Position numbers and translations under genes: made by a program. Below, one piece after another: positions 1 through 9,045 of a stretch of 64,000 nucleotides of DNA; within the stretch, counting starts at the first letter, position 1, and each line of letters opens with the position of its first letter. The stretch lies in the NCBI RefSeq assembly GCF_016755875.1, contig NZ_BNED01000005.1, positions 2,294,001-2,358,000 of the forward strand, read 5' to 3'. Source of the DNA: Streptomyces spororaveus. GTDB taxonomy: Bacteria > Actinomycetota > Actinomycetes > Streptomycetales > Streptomycetaceae. The notes under the pieces were generated by a model. That model saw only the letters and a program-made list of their open reading frames with translations. It was not told the origin of the DNA and made no database searches.

Positions 1-222
1 CGCTCCTAGACCTTCGCCCTCACGGCGCTCCCGGAGCCAGTGCCGCCGTACCGGATGTGCGATGGGTCCGTACCGGGGCCACCCGTGAAACTTTCATGCC
101 GTCACTCGTGATCGCGGCACTGGGCAGTGGCGGCCGGCCGCGGAGAGACTTCCGACATCGCCCGGGGATCACGCCTCACCTTCGATCCCCACTCTCCACT
201 CTTCACTCACGGGAGCATCTCG
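1..222. other. Upstream region of the LAP cassette
   Basis: No convincing coding region is seen here. The rightward frame that is open across this stretch has no ribosome binding site and its translation resembles no family. The segment must hold the promoter of the precursor gene, but I cannot pick a clear -35/-10 pair. A GGGAG Shine-Dalgarno lies about 7 nt before the ATG at 223. Confidence 0.4.
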
Positions 223-387
223 ATGACCGGCATCACCGCGCTGCACGGCGATCGTCACGACGACCTCGTCATAGAGGAATTGGTCCAGGAGACCCGCGCC
301 GTGGGCGAGAACAACCTGTGCATCTGCTGGGTCACCTCCCTGCTCGACGCGCAGGCCGACTCCGCCGTCTCCGCCCGCGCCCTGTGA
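223..387 (+). CDS. Candidate LAP/TOMM precursor peptide, 54 aa
   Basis: Small peptide with the layout of a ribosomally made, modified natural product. An acidic leader (DDLVIEELVQET) is followed by a segment with the modifiable residues Cys-Ile-Cys, Thr and several Ser (CICWVTSLLDAQADSAVSAR). It has its own ATG with GGGAG 7 nt upstream, and its TGA overlaps the GTG of the cyclodehydratase (GTGA), so the two are translationally coupled. Position directly before YcaO and SagB-type enzymes is the main argument for its role; Cys/Ser/Thr would become thiazol(in)e/oxazol(in)e rings. I do not recognise the core as any known azole peptide, and the leader cleavage site is not evident. A longer in-frame start at 127 is unlikely because it has no RBS. 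Confidence 0.72.
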   Translation: MTGITALHGDRHDDLVIEELVQETRAVGENNLCICWVTSLLDAQADSAVSARAL

Positions 388-2663
388 CGGCGCCCGTGCG
401 GCGCGGCAGCGCAGCGCCGTTGCTCGGCTTCAAGTCCCACTTCCAGGTGGAGACGGTGCCGGGCGAGGCGGCCTACCTGATCGCCGACCGGCGGGTGACC
501 GCGCTGCACGGCCCGGCCGTCTCGGTCCTCGCGCCGCTGCTCGACGGCACCCGGGACCTGGCGGCCCTGCGGGCCGCCTGCTCGGGGCTGCTCCCCGACG
601 AGGAGGTCGAGCGGCTGGTGTCCCGGCTGGACCGGGCGGGCCTGCTGCACCGCACGGCGGAGTCCGGGCACTGCGCGCAGCGGGCGTACTGGGAGCTCGC
701 GGGCCTGGACGGCGCGGCCGCCGGCCGGCTGGACGACGCGGTCGTACGCGTTCTCGCGGTCGGCGACGGCACGGACCCCGCCGAGCTGCGTTCCGCCCTG
801 CGCGGCGCCGCACTGCGCCTCGCGGGCGAGGGGGAGCCGGCGGATCTGACGGTGGCGCTCTGCGACGACTACCTCGATCCCGCGCTCGCCCGGATCGACG
901 AGGAGTCGCGGGCATCCGGTGTGCCGTGGCTTCCGGTGCGCGTGCACGGTACGGAGATCTGGGCGGGCCCGTTCCTCGGCGTCCCGGAGCGGACGGGGGC
1001 GCCCTGCTGGGTCTGCCTCGCCGACCGGCTGTGGCGCGGCCGGCAGGCCGAGGCCCACGTACAGCGGCTGCTGTCCCGTCCCGGTCCCGCCCCTCGCCCG
1101 GCGACCTCGCTGCCCGCGGCCCGGCTCGCCGGACTGCAGCTGGCGGCGCTGGAAGCGGCCACGTGGCTGGCCGGTCACCGCGACGCGCACCAAGCGGCTC
1201 TGTGGACCCTGGACACCCTGACGCTCACGGCCTCGCGCCACCCGGTCGACCGGCGTCCACAGTGCCCGGGTTGCGGCGATCCCGAGCTCGTGGCCCGGCA
1301 GGTACGGCGTCCCGTACGGCTCGTGCCACGCCCCAAGCGGGACACGACCGGCGGCGGTCACCGCTCCTCGTCGCCGGCCGAGGTGCTGGCCCGCTACGGC
1401 CGTCTCGTGGACCCGCTGACCGGTCCGGTCGCCGAGATCCGCCGGGACCCGCGCGGCCCCGAGGCCCTCAACTGCTTCCATGCCGGACACAATCCGGTGG
1501 TCGGTCCCTCCGGTCTCGGCGCCCTCCGCGCGGGGCTGCGCCACACCAGCTCCGGCAAGGGCGTCACCCCGCTGCACGCGAAGGTGAGCGCCCTGTGCGA
1601 GGCCCTGGAGCGTCACAGCGGCTTCCACCAGGGCGACGAGCCCGTGGAGCACGGCAGTTTCCGCAGCCTGGCGGCGGACGCCGTGCACCCCGACACCGTG
1701 CAGCTCTTCCACCCGCGCCAGTTCGAGGACCGCGCGCGCTGGAACGCCGGGCACGGTGCTTTCCAGCAGGTGTGCGACCCCTTCGACGAGAGCGCCGCGA
1801 TCGACTGGACCCCCGTGTGGTCGCTCACCGAGGGCCGGACCCGGCTGCTTCCGACGGCGCTCCTCTACTTCAACGCGCCGCAGGCCGCGGGCCGCGCGTA
1901 CTGCTCGGCGAACTCCAACGGTGCCGCGGCCGGCGCCACCCTGGAGGACGCGGTCCTGCAGGGCACGCTGGAGCTCGTCGAACGCGACGCCGTCGCCCTG
2001 TGGTGGTACAACCGCACCCGCCAGCCCGGTGTCGACCTCGATGCGACGGACGACCCCTGGATCGGCGAACTGCGGACGCTGCACCGGGATCTGGGCCGCG
2101 AGGTGTGGGCGCTCGACCTCACCTCGGACCTCGGCATACCCGTCGTGGCGGCCCTGTCCCGCCGCACGGACCGCGCGGCCGAGGACATCGTCCTCGGTTT
2201 CGGGGCGCACCTGGACCCGGCCGTCGCCCTGCGCCGCGCGCTGACCGAGCTGAACCAGCTGCTGCCGTCGGTGGTCGACTCGACCGCCGACGGCGCCGGG
2301 TACGGCTGCACGGACCCCGAGGCGCTGCGCTGGTTCCGCACGGCCACGGCCGCCGGACTGCCGTACCTGCGGCCCGATCCCGCGGCCCCGGTGGTGGCCG
2401 GGCGCCCGGCGCCGACCAGCGACGTCACCGAGGACATCGCGCTCGTCCAGGGGCTGCTCGCCGACCGCGGTCTCGACCTCCTCGCCCTCGACCAGACCCG
2501 GCCGGACGTGGGGCTCCCCGTGGCCAGGGTCGTCGTACCGGGCCTTCGCCCGCACTGGGCACGGCTGGCGCCCGGCCGGCTGTACGACGTGCCCGTACGG
2601 CTGGGCCGCCTCGCGGCCCCGCTTCCGTACGACCGGCTCAACCCCACCCCCCTGTTCCTGTGA
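384..2663 (+). CDS. Fused E1-like/YcaO TOMM cyclodehydratase
   Basis: Predicted 759-aa ATP-dependent cyclodehydratase making azoline rings from Cys/Ser/Thr of the adjacent precursor. The N-terminal half is an ocin-ThiF (E1-like) leader-binding domain with two CxxC pairs (CWVC near residue 208, CPGC near 294), the usual structural zinc ligands. The C-terminal half, from about residue 370, is a YcaO domain with the ATP-binding segments CEALERHS and ELVERDAVALWWYN. It ends in a Pro-containing tail (NPTPLFL) like the PxPxP tail of azoline-forming YcaO proteins. The GTG at 384 is chosen because it overlaps the precursor stop and starts just before the conserved N terminus; the frame is open to 57, but that extension has no homology-like features. 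The fused form is typical of actinobacterial TOMM clusters. Confidence 0.9.
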   Translation: MTAPVRRGSAAPLLGFKSHFQVETVPGEAAYLIADRRVTALHGPAVSVLAPLLDGTRDLAALRAACSGLLPDEEVERLVSRLDRAGLLHRTAESGHCAQRAYWELAGLDGAAAGRLDDAVVRVLAVGDGTDPAELRSALRGAALRLAGEGEPADLTVALCDDYLDPALARIDEESRASGVPWLPVRVHGTEIWAGPFLGVPERTGAPCWVCLADRLWRGRQAEAHVQRLLSRPGPAPRPATSLPAARLAGLQLAALEAATWLAGHRDAHQAALWTLDTLTLTASRHPVDRRPQCPGCGDPELVARQVRRPVRLVPRPKRDTTGGGHRSSSPAEVLARYGRLVDPLTGPVAEIRRDPRGPEALNCFHAGHNPVVGPSGLGALRAGLRHTSSGKGVTPLHAKVSALCEALERHSGFHQGDEPVEHGSFRSLAADAVHPDTVQLFHPRQFEDRARWNAGHGAFQQVCDPFDESAAIDWTPVWSLTEGRTRLLPTALLYFNAPQAAGRAYCSANSNGAAAGATLEDAVLQGTLELVERDAVALWWYNRTRQPGVDLDATDDPWIGELRTLHRDLGREVWALDLTSDLGIPVVAALSRRTDRAAEDIVLGFGAHLDPAVALRRALTELNQLLPSVVDSTADGAGYGCTDPEALRWFRTATAAGLPYLRPDPAAPVVAGRPAPTSDVTEDIALVQGLLADRGLDLLALDQTRPDVGLPVARVVVPGLRPHWARLAPGRLYDVPVRLGRLAAPLPYDRLNPTPLFL

Positions 2664-2703
2664 CGCTCACGGGCGCACTCCTCTCCGCACGGACGGTTCC
2701 CAC

Positions 2704-4275
2704 ATGCGCATCCACCAACTCGCCGGCACCGAGCTCGCCGAACTGTGGTCGTTGCGCCCGGACTCCTCGCTCAGGGAGGAGGACCCCGCGAACGCTCCGG
2801 CAGGTCCCGCGGGCGAGGGCGGCCGGCCCGGCCCGGTCGTCGTCCTGGAGTCCTGCTGGGGCAGTACCCGCATCGAGCGCCCCGGCCCGCACTTCGCGGA
2901 GCTGCTGCGCCGGATGACCCTCGGGCCCGTCTCCCCCGCGAATGTCCTGGCGCCCTTCCCTCCCGTGCTCTGCGAGGCCGACGCGGCCGCGCTGGCCCCC
3001 GAGGTGACCGCCTTGCGGGCGAACCTGGCCTCGGTGCAGAACTGCGTGGTGCGCACGCTCGCGCTGGGCGGCACCCCCCTGCTGTCGGTCGTACCGATCG
3101 CTGCGGACGCCCGGTTCGAACCGTGCCCACCGCCCGCGGACCGGCCGCTGCGTGCCGGGGACCGGCGCCTCTCCCGCTTCGCCCTCCTGCACAGCGGCGA
3201 GCACGGACTGCACCTGGAGTCGCCCCTGTCGCAGCACCGCGTCGAGGTGCACCACCCGGCGGTCGGCTGGGTGCTGGGCGAGCTCGGCGGCGGGCGGGAC
3301 GCCTCGGCGGCGGCCACCGGCCGGCGGCCGCTGGAGGAGCGCGCGGTGACGCTCGTCCACGCCTATCTCGCGGCGGCCGGCATGACGACGCCGTTCGACG
3401 GCACGGCGTACGCGGAGGACTCCGACCCCGCCCTGACCGGCTGGACCCCGGCCGACCTCTTCCTCCACGCGCGCAGCCGGCCGGGACGCACCGACGCGGA
3501 CCTCGGGATGACGTACCCGCTGGCGGGCCGCGCGCCCGCGCAACCGCCGGTGAAGACCCCGGACGGCAGGGCGCCGGTCCTGCTGGAGCGGCCGTGCCTG
3601 ACCCGCCTGCGCACCGACGACCCCCCGTTCACGGAGGTACTGGAGGAACGCCGCTCCACCCGCAGCTTCGCGGCGCAGGACCCGAGCCTGGGACAGCTCG
3701 GCGAGCTCCTCTACCGGGCGGCGCGCGTGCGGGCCGTACTGCCGCCGCACGCGGGCGACCCCACCCGCTCCTGGCGCACGCGCCGCCCCTATCCGAGCGC
3801 GGGCAGCAGTTACGGCCTGGAGATCTACGTGGTGGCCGTACGCTGCTCCGGCCTGCCCCCGGGCGCGTACCACTACGACCCCCTCGAACACCGTCTCGAA
3901 CCGGTGCACGGGGATCCACAGGCCCTGGCGGACATCCTCGCGGACGCCCGCTCCCTCGCCGGGATGGACGAACAGCCGCCGCTGCTCGTCGTGCTGACCT
4001 CGCGACTGCTGCGGGTGGCGACCCAGTTCAGCTCGGTCGCCTACGCCAGCGTCCTGAAGGAGGTGGGCGCGCTCCAGCAGACCTTCTACCTGGTCTGCGC
4101 GGCGATGGGCATGGGTGCCTGCGCGCTCACGGCCGGGGACGTGGGCGCCGTCGCGCGGGCGCTCGGTGTCGACTGGCTGGCCGAGCCGAGCGTCGGGGAA
4201 ATCGTCTTCGGCCTTCCGCGCACGGTTGACGCTTCAAAGGAATCCAATATTCCGCCAATACCGGGCAGCAATTGA
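2704..4275 (+). CDS. SagB/ThcOx-type azoline dehydrogenase
   Basis: 523-aa protein of the SagB/ThcOx FMN-dependent nitroreductase superfamily, which oxidises azolines to azoles in TOMM pathways. The N-terminal half is a divergent winged-helix/leader-binding-like region. From about residue 300 the sequence is nitroreductase-like: a start-of-domain ERRSTRSF, then YPSAGSSYGLEIYVVAV in the flavin region, and a C-terminal AMGMGACALTAGD stretch. It starts 40 nt after the cyclodehydratase with only a weak RBS, so it is probably co-transcribed. The last about 20 codons are clearly more AT-rich than the rest. With the two genes upstream this gives precursor, cyclodehydratase and dehydrogenase; no dedicated protease or exporter is visible in the window. 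Confidence 0.87.
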   Translation: MRIHQLAGTELAELWSLRPDSSLREEDPANAPAGPAGEGGRPGPVVVLESCWGSTRIERPGPHFAELLRRMTLGPVSPANVLAPFPPVLCEADAAALAPEVTALRANLASVQNCVVRTLALGGTPLLSVVPIAADARFEPCPPPADRPLRAGDRRLSRFALLHSGEHGLHLESPLSQHRVEVHHPAVGWVLGELGGGRDASAAATGRRPLEERAVTLVHAYLAAAGMTTPFDGTAYAEDSDPALTGWTPADLFLHARSRPGRTDADLGMTYPLAGRAPAQPPVKTPDGRAPVLLERPCLTRLRTDDPPFTEVLEERRSTRSFAAQDPSLGQLGELLYRAARVRAVLPPHAGDPTRSWRTRRPYPSAGSSYGLEIYVVAVRCSGLPPGAYHYDPLEHRLEPVHGDPQALADILADARSLAGMDEQPPLLVVLTSRLLRVATQFSSVAYASVLKEVGALQQTFYLVCAAMGMGACALTAGDVGAVARALGVDWLAEPSVGEIVFGLPRTVDASKESNIPPIPGSN

Positions 4276-4395
4276 CCATTCGTCAAGGAATATGCGCGAC
4301 AGGAGTTCGACAATAGGTTCGGTTGCGCGAGCCGTACATCATCTATGCTCGCTTGCACCGGCGGAAGCCCCGCCGTCGAGGGGGCGAACAGAGAA

Positions 4396-5595
4396 GTGAA
4401 CACCCGCGTCGAACATCCATCCCCGGATATCGGTCAGCACCAGGACCGTGACCTGGCCCCGCGCGTCGCCACCGGCATCACAGCCGTCGTATTGTGCGGA
4501 TTCTTCGGAATTGCCGCCACGTATCTCATGGCAGCCCATTTAAGTCCGGCCGTACTCGTGAGTGCGATTCTGCTGCTGCTGGCCACTTTGTCCTTGCAGC
4601 TGCTGCATTCCTTCGGCCGGCAAATGGTCCTGTCCATTCGGCCGCCCAGGATGACGCTCGCGGTGCAGTGCCTGCTCACCTACGGGCCCTTCCTCGTCCT
4701 CGGACGGGCCTGGCTGGGAATGCCCGGCTTCCTCGCCGCGTCGACGCTGCTGCTGCTTCCGGCCTCGTTCGCCTGGCCCGCCTTCGTCGCGGAAGTCCTG
4801 GCGACCGACGTGATCGTCTCCCGCTTCGGGATCGGCCCCTCCGACATCGCGTACACGACCGTCGCCACCATCCTGACCGCGCTCGTGGTGTACGGACTCT
4901 CCCGGCTGACCGAGCTGGTCGCCGAGGTGCACGACTCGCGCGCCGAGCTGGCCCGCCTGGCCATCGCCCAGGAACGGCTGCGGTTCGCCCGCGACCTGCA
5001 CGACCTGCTCGGCTACAGCCTCTCGGCGATCACCCTGAAGTGCGAACTCGCGTACCGGCTCGTACCCGGACAGCCGGACCGCGCCCAGGAGGAGCTCACC
5101 GAGATCCTGCAGACGGCCCGGCAGGCCCTCACCGACGTGCGCACGGTGGCCCGCGGCTACCGGGACATGTCGCTGAGCGTCGAGGCGTCGACCGCGGAGT
5201 CGATGCTCTCCATGCTCGGTGTGCACACCACCGTGTCCCTGGACTGCGGTGAACTGCCCACCGCGGCCGACACCGTGCTCGCGACGGTCCTGAGGGAGGG
5301 CCTGACCAACATGCTGCGGCACAGCAAGGCCGAGAACGTCGAAATCACCGGGGGCCGCGGCGGCCGCGTGGTGCACGTGGCCATCGCCAACGACGGGGTG
5401 GGCCGCACCGGCCGCATTCCGTCCGCGGACGCCACCGGAAGCAGCGGCATCGCCAATCTCACCGCCCGGGTACGGGAACACGGGGGCCACCTGAGCGCCG
5501 ACATCCGCGAGGACGGCTGGTTCGTCCTGCGGGCCGACATCCTGCTGCCCCCCGACGGGGCCGACGCGCCGCCGGCACAGGAGGCCAAGGCCTGA
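4396..5595 (+). CDS. NarL/DesK-type sensor histidine kinase
   Basis: About 399-aa membrane histidine kinase. The N-terminal half holds four to five hydrophobic segments, followed by a linker helix and a HisKA_3 dimerisation domain with the phospho-acceptor His in RDLHDLLGYSLSAI. A HATPase_c domain follows, with the N box near LREGLTNMLRHSKA and the G box near GSSGIANL. GTG 4396 is preferred over ATG 4345 because the latter has no RBS; this choice is moderate. The cognate regulator is presumably the convergent gene at 5650-6255, an unusual head-to-head-stop arrangement for a two-component pair. Position suggests control of one of the flanking biosynthetic cassettes, which is inference. Confidence 0.85.
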   Translation: MNTRVEHPSPDIGQHQDRDLAPRVATGITAVVLCGFFGIAATYLMAAHLSPAVLVSAILLLLATLSLQLLHSFGRQMVLSIRPPRMTLAVQCLLTYGPFLVLGRAWLGMPGFLAASTLLLLPASFAWPAFVAEVLATDVIVSRFGIGPSDIAYTTVATILTALVVYGLSRLTELVAEVHDSRAELARLAIAQERLRFARDLHDLLGYSLSAITLKCELAYRLVPGQPDRAQEELTEILQTARQALTDVRTVARGYRDMSLSVEASTAESMLSMLGVHTTVSLDCGELPTAADTVLATVLREGLTNMLRHSKAENVEITGGRGGRVVHVAIANDGVGRTGRIPSADATGSSGIANLTARVREHGGHLSADIREDGWFVLRADILLPPDGADAPPAQEAKA

Positions 5596-5652
5596 CCGGC
5601 CCGGAGCGGGGGGCCGCGCGAGGCACCCCGACCGGGCCGGCCGGGCCGGTCA
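5593..5652. terminator. Convergent hairpin joining both stop codons
   Basis: TGACCGGCCCGG (5593-5604) pairs perfectly with CCGGGCCGGTCA (5641-5652). The two arms contain the TGA of the kinase and, on the other strand, the TGA of the response regulator. The 36-nt interval is itself GC-rich and can fold. It probably acts as a bidirectional terminator; there is no T-tract, as is common in Streptomyces. Confidence 0.6.
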
Positions 5653-6255
5653 GAGCCAGCCGGCCTCGCGCGCGATCCGCACCGCGTCCACCCGGTTGCG
5701 CGCACCGAGCTTCGTCACGGCGTTCGTCAGGTAGTTGCGCACCGTTCCCGCCGACAGGAAGAGGCGGACCGCGATCTGCGCCGCCTCCTCGCCCTCGGCC
5801 GCCAGACGCAGCACCTCCAGCTCGCGCGGGGTCAGCGGCTGCGGGCCGTCCTGGAGGGCGGCGAGGGCCAGTTCCGGGTCGACGACCTGCCGGCCCTCGG
5901 CGACCGCGCGGATCGAGGCGACGAGCCGGTCCGGGTCCGTGTCCTTGTGCAGGAAGCCCGACGCCCCCGCCGCCAGGGCCCGGCGCAGATTGCCGGTGCG
6001 GTGCAGGTTGGTGAGCATGAGGATGCCGCATCCGGGCAGTTCCCTGCTCACTCCGTACGCCGCGGTGATGCCGTCCATGCCCGGCAGGTCGATGTCGAGG
6101 ACGACGACGTCCGGACGGTGCTTCTGCGCCTGGGGAAGGATCTCCAGACCGTTGGCCACCTCGGCGACCACCTCGATGTCCGGCTCCAGTTCCAGGAGCG
6201 ACACCAGCGCCCTCCGCAGCATGAGCATGTCTTCCGCAATCAGAACACTGACCAC
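5650..6255 (-). CDS. NarL/LuxR-family response regulator
   Basis: 201-aa response regulator. The receiver domain starts at VLIAEDM and has the phospho-acceptor Asp in VVVLDIDLPGMDG and the conserved Lys in FLHKDTDPD. The C-terminal LuxR-type HTH begins at LTPRELEVLRLAAEG and ends with LGARNRVDAVRIA. The GTG start at 6255 is preceded by GGGGAA and begins exactly at the receiver domain; longer starts would add an unrelated tail. It faces the kinase gene and probably acts on a promoter in this accessory region. Confidence 0.9.
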   Translation of the reverse strand: MVSVLIAEDMLMLRRALVSLLELEPDIEVVAEVANGLEILPQAQKHRPDVVVLDIDLPGMDGITAAYGVSRELPGCGILMLTNLHRTGNLRRALAAGASGFLHKDTDPDRLVASIRAVAEGRQVVDPELALAALQDGPQPLTPRELEVLRLAAEGEEAAQIAVRLFLSAGTVRNYLTNAVTKLGARNRVDAVRIAREAGWL

Positions 6256-6340
6256 TTTTCCCCGTTCCCCCGTTGCTTCTGCGTGGCGGCGCGCGGTGTG
6301 GTCCGCGCGCGCTCCCCCCGGCTGCTGCACGGTCCTGCGA

Positions 6341-6359
6341 TGGATGCGTTATGCATCCA
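6341..6359. promoter_or_regulatory. Inverted repeat upstream of the response regulator
   Basis: TGGATGC-GTTAT-GCATCCA: a perfect 7-bp inverted repeat with a 5-nt spacer, 86 nt upstream of the regulator start and 63 nt beyond the end of the PPTase gene. NarL-family regulators often bind short inverted repeats, so autoregulation is plausible. No direct evidence. Confidence 0.4.
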
Positions 6360-6421
6360 CAACTCCCCTGCTCAGAAGGGCCGTTCCTCGAACATGGCGG
6401 GAAGTCGACCACCGAGCGAGT

Positions 6422-7249
6422 CTACTCGATCACTGCTTGGAGAGCCCTGGTCACTTCGTCCAGGAATCCGGAATCGAGCATGCTCTCCGCCGCCGTGTCG
6501 GGCGAGGTCTCCCAGCCCACGGTGTGCCGCGCCACGCTCAGCAGATGGCTGCCCTGGATCTCGTAGGCGTCGAAGGACCACTCGCCGGGCGACAGGGGCG
6601 TGCCGTCCTGCGACACCAGATCCCCGCTGTGCTGGTCGAATCCGAATCCGGTGAACCCCATCCGCATCCCCTGCCCCATGGCCTTGGTGTACGCCTCCTT
6701 GAGCGTCCACAGGCGCAGCAGCGCGGGCGAGCGGTCCGCTTCGGGGAGGGCCCCGATCGTGTCCCGCTCCGCGGGGGTGCACAGCAGACGGCGTAGTCCC
6801 TCGTACGACATCTGGCGGGCCAGCGGCTCCACGTCCACGCCGATCCGACCGCACCGGCTGAGCGCCACGGCGGCCACGTCGCCGCTGTGGGTGAGGGCCA
6901 CCTCGACCTGGTCGCAGCCGCGCAGGTACGGGCGGCCGCCCGGCCGATAGGCGAGGTCCACCTCGTCGGGGGTGACCCGCAGTACCGCCGCGGCCGCGTA
7001 CCGGATCAGCAGGCGGGTCGCGACGAACCGGGCGCGCGCGGCCGGATTGGTCATCGCCCCGTGCCGTCGCCAGTCGTGGGAGCCGAGGTGCGCACGCAGC
7101 CGGGGCGCGTCGAAGTCGGGCGGCAGCCAGTCGGCCCAGCGGGCGTGCGCGACCGTGGTTCCGCACCGCGCCATGTGGAACACCGCCCGGTCCCACGGGG
7201 CGTCCGGCCCCGGCACCTCGACCGGGGTCCCGGGGTGCTCGTCGGTCAC
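6422..7249 (-). CDS. Sfp-type 4'-phosphopantetheinyl transferase
   Basis: 275-aa enzyme that would transfer phosphopantetheine from CoA to a carrier-protein serine. Both family motifs are present: GIGVDVEPL (metal binding) and LWTLKEAYTKAMGQG (WxxKEAxxK). Upstream are the usual substrate segments RFVATRLLIRYA and VALTHSGDVAAVAL. Its GTG start overlaps the TGA of the acyl-CoA dehydrogenase-like gene (GTGA), placing it third in a leftward operon after the acyl-AMP ligase. The operon therefore suggests activation of a fatty acid and loading onto a carrier, although no carrier protein is seen next to it. Confidence 0.92.
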   Translation of the reverse strand: MTDEHPGTPVEVPGPDAPWDRAVFHMARCGTTVAHARWADWLPPDFDAPRLRAHLGSHDWRRHGAMTNPAARARFVATRLLIRYAAAAVLRVTPDEVDLAYRPGGRPYLRGCDQVEVALTHSGDVAAVALSRCGRIGVDVEPLARQMSYEGLRRLLCTPAERDTIGALPEADRSPALLRLWTLKEAYTKAMGQGMRMGFTGFGFDQHSGDLVSQDGTPLSPGEWSFDAYEIQGSHLLSVARHTVGWETSPDTAAESMLDSGFLDEVTRALQAVIE

Positions 7250-9045
7250 GGCCGCTCCCCGCACAGGGGGGCGGCCCGCAGATCGTAGGAGCGTCCTGTG
7301 CGCCACCGCGCGAGAGCCTCGCCGCCCACGCGCTCCACGACCGCCGGGGAGGGCTCCGGCAGCCCGGTCAGCCCCAGCCTGCGGGCGAGCCGCAGCAGCG
7401 CGAGCACCAGCCACGAGGGGTGCGAGGCGAAGCAGTCGGTCCCGCCCCGCCGTTCCCAGGTGGCCAGTGCGGCGCCCGCGGCCGCCACGAGCACGTAGCG
7501 GTCGGTCAGCGAGTAGACCGCGGGCCCCGGCGCTACCGGGCGGCCGTCGGGGGCGAGGAGGCGCAGCCGGTCGCGCAGCAGCCCGAGCTCCGTGACGAAG
7601 GCGGTGACCAGGCGGCTCAGCACCGGACCGTACGGTCCGGTCGCACCGCGGTCCCGTACCCGCCGGGCAGCGTGCACCAGGGCGGCGGCCAGGGTGTCGT
7701 CGCCGCCCGCGACGGCGAGCCCGCCCAGGTCGAGGGGCGGCAGCGCGGCGCCGGCCGTCCAGAGCGCGTGCGGCGGCTCGGGCGCGGTGAACCAGGAGCG
7801 GGCCGCGAGCCTCGGCAGTTGCGGCACCAGGACGGCCTGGCAGGCCGCCGTGCCGGCGTGACCGAGCCCGGCGGCCGGCGCGTCGCGGAGCAGCTTGCGC
7901 AGCTGGGCCGCGCCGAGCTCGCCGTCCGGCCCCGCGGTGCCCAGGATCTGGGCCAGTTCCTCCAGGCCGTCGCGGAGCAGGTCCGGTACCAGGTACTTGA
8001 CGGTCGCCGAGGTCAGGTGGGCGCTGTGCGGGGTCAGATGGAGAGCGCGCAGGGCGCTCTGCGCCAGGCTGTCGCAGAGCAGCAGGTCGGCGAAGACCCC
8101 CGCGAGGAGACCGCCGAAGCGGTCTCCGATGCCGTTCGGGGCCTGCCGGGCGGCCGCGGCGACGGCCGTGCGCAGCACGGTGTCGGAGCCGGCCACCAGG
8201 GCGGCCGGGATGAGGGCGCGGCTGAGCTGAAAGGTCTGCAGGGCCAGCCGCATCCCCTGCCCCTCGTGACCCACGAGGGACTCCTCGGGCACCGTGCGGC
8301 CCTGGAGTTCGAGCCCGCCCGTGTACCCGCCGCGCAGTCCGTCGGTGGGCCGAAGGCCCGTGAACCGGGCCGAGCCGTCCCGGTCGAAGCCGTCCCGGTC
8401 GAAGGTGTCCCGGTCCAGCAGGAGCACGGAGAGGCCGCCGGGGCCCTGCGCGGCCGCGGCGGCCCGGGCGTACACGGTGAACATCCCGGCCCGGTCGGCG
8501 TTCATGACGGCCTCCTTGCGGCCGTCGAGCACGAACCCGCGCCCCGCGGCCCGCCGGGTCGCGGTCACCTCGCCCCGCAGCAGGGAGTTGCCGTGCGCCA
8601 GGGCGTGGTGCACGATCGCCGCCCGCCCGCCCCCGAGCAGCAGCCCGGCCACCGCCTCGCGCTGCCGCTCGCTCCCGGCCGCCCACACCGGGGACGCCGC
8701 GAACAGCGATGTCATCCCGTGGCCGAACCCCAGCGCCAGATCGCGCCGGAACACGGCGGCCAGGACCGCCGCGAGCCCGTCGGCCCGCTCCAGCCGCCCG
8801 CCCCGGTCCCTCGGTACGAACTCGGCACCGAGCCCGAAGTCGTCGAGCACAGCCTCGCCCGCCGCGCAGCGGACACCGTCCCGGCCGGCCTCCAGCAGCG
8901 CCCGGAGCCCCACCGGACCGGCGGGGTCGCAGGGATCGCCGAGCATCCGCTCCAGCCGGTCGGCGCGGGCGTGGGCGTCCGGCTCCGCGGCGGAGGCGGC
9001 GCCCGCGGACGCGGCGGTGCCGCGCGCCTCCGTCGGCTGCCTCAT
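7246..9045 (-). CDS. Acyl-CoA dehydrogenase-like flavoprotein
   Basis: 599-aa protein with an acyl-CoA dehydrogenase fold in its first about 400 residues. There is a helical N-terminal domain, a middle segment around HHALAHGNSLLRGEVTA and GFVLDGRKEAVMNAD, and a helical region around LVGHEGQGMRLALQTFQLSR. An extra about 150-residue C-terminal helical domain makes it longer than a classic dehydrogenase. It begins with ATGA overlapping the end of the acyl-AMP ligase gene. ACAD-like proteins of this kind occur beside fatty acyl-AMP ligases in natural-product clusters and may desaturate or otherwise adjust the acyl chain; substrate unknown. The classic catalytic Glu could not be assigned by eye. 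Confidence 0.72.
   Translation of the reverse strand: MRQPTEARGTAASAGAASAAEPDAHARADRLERMLGDPCDPAGPVGLRALLEAGRDGVRCAAGEAVLDDFGLGAEFVPRDRGGRLERADGLAAVLAAVFRRDLALGFGHGMTSLFAASPVWAAGSERQREAVAGLLLGGGRAAIVHHALAHGNSLLRGEVTATRRAAGRGFVLDGRKEAVMNADRAGMFTVYARAAAAAQGPGGLSVLLLDRDTFDRDGFDRDGSARFTGLRPTDGLRGGYTGGLELQGRTVPEESLVGHEGQGMRLALQTFQLSRALIPAALVAGSDTVLRTAVAAAARQAPNGIGDRFGGLLAGVFADLLLCDSLAQSALRALHLTPHSAHLTSATVKYLVPDLLRDGLEELAQILGTAGPDGELGAAQLRKLLRDAPAAGLGHAGTAACQAVLVPQLPRLAARSWFTAPEPPHALWTAGAALPPLDLGGLAVAGGDDTLAAALVHAARRVRDRGATGPYGPVLSRLVTAFVTELGLLRDRLRLLAPDGRPVAPGPAVYSLTDRYVLVAAAGAALATWERRGGTDCFASHPSWLVLALLRLARRLGLTGLPEPSPAVVERVGGEALARWRTGRSYDLRAAPLCGERP

Noticed and set aside
57..383. N-terminal extension of the cyclodehydratase from 57
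   Set aside because: No RBS, translation unlike any family, and it would run over the precursor gene in another frame.
255..2555. 766-codon open frame antisense to the cyclodehydratase
   Set aside because: GC-driven shadow frame; low-complexity translation, no motifs, while the plus strand encodes a clear YcaO protein.
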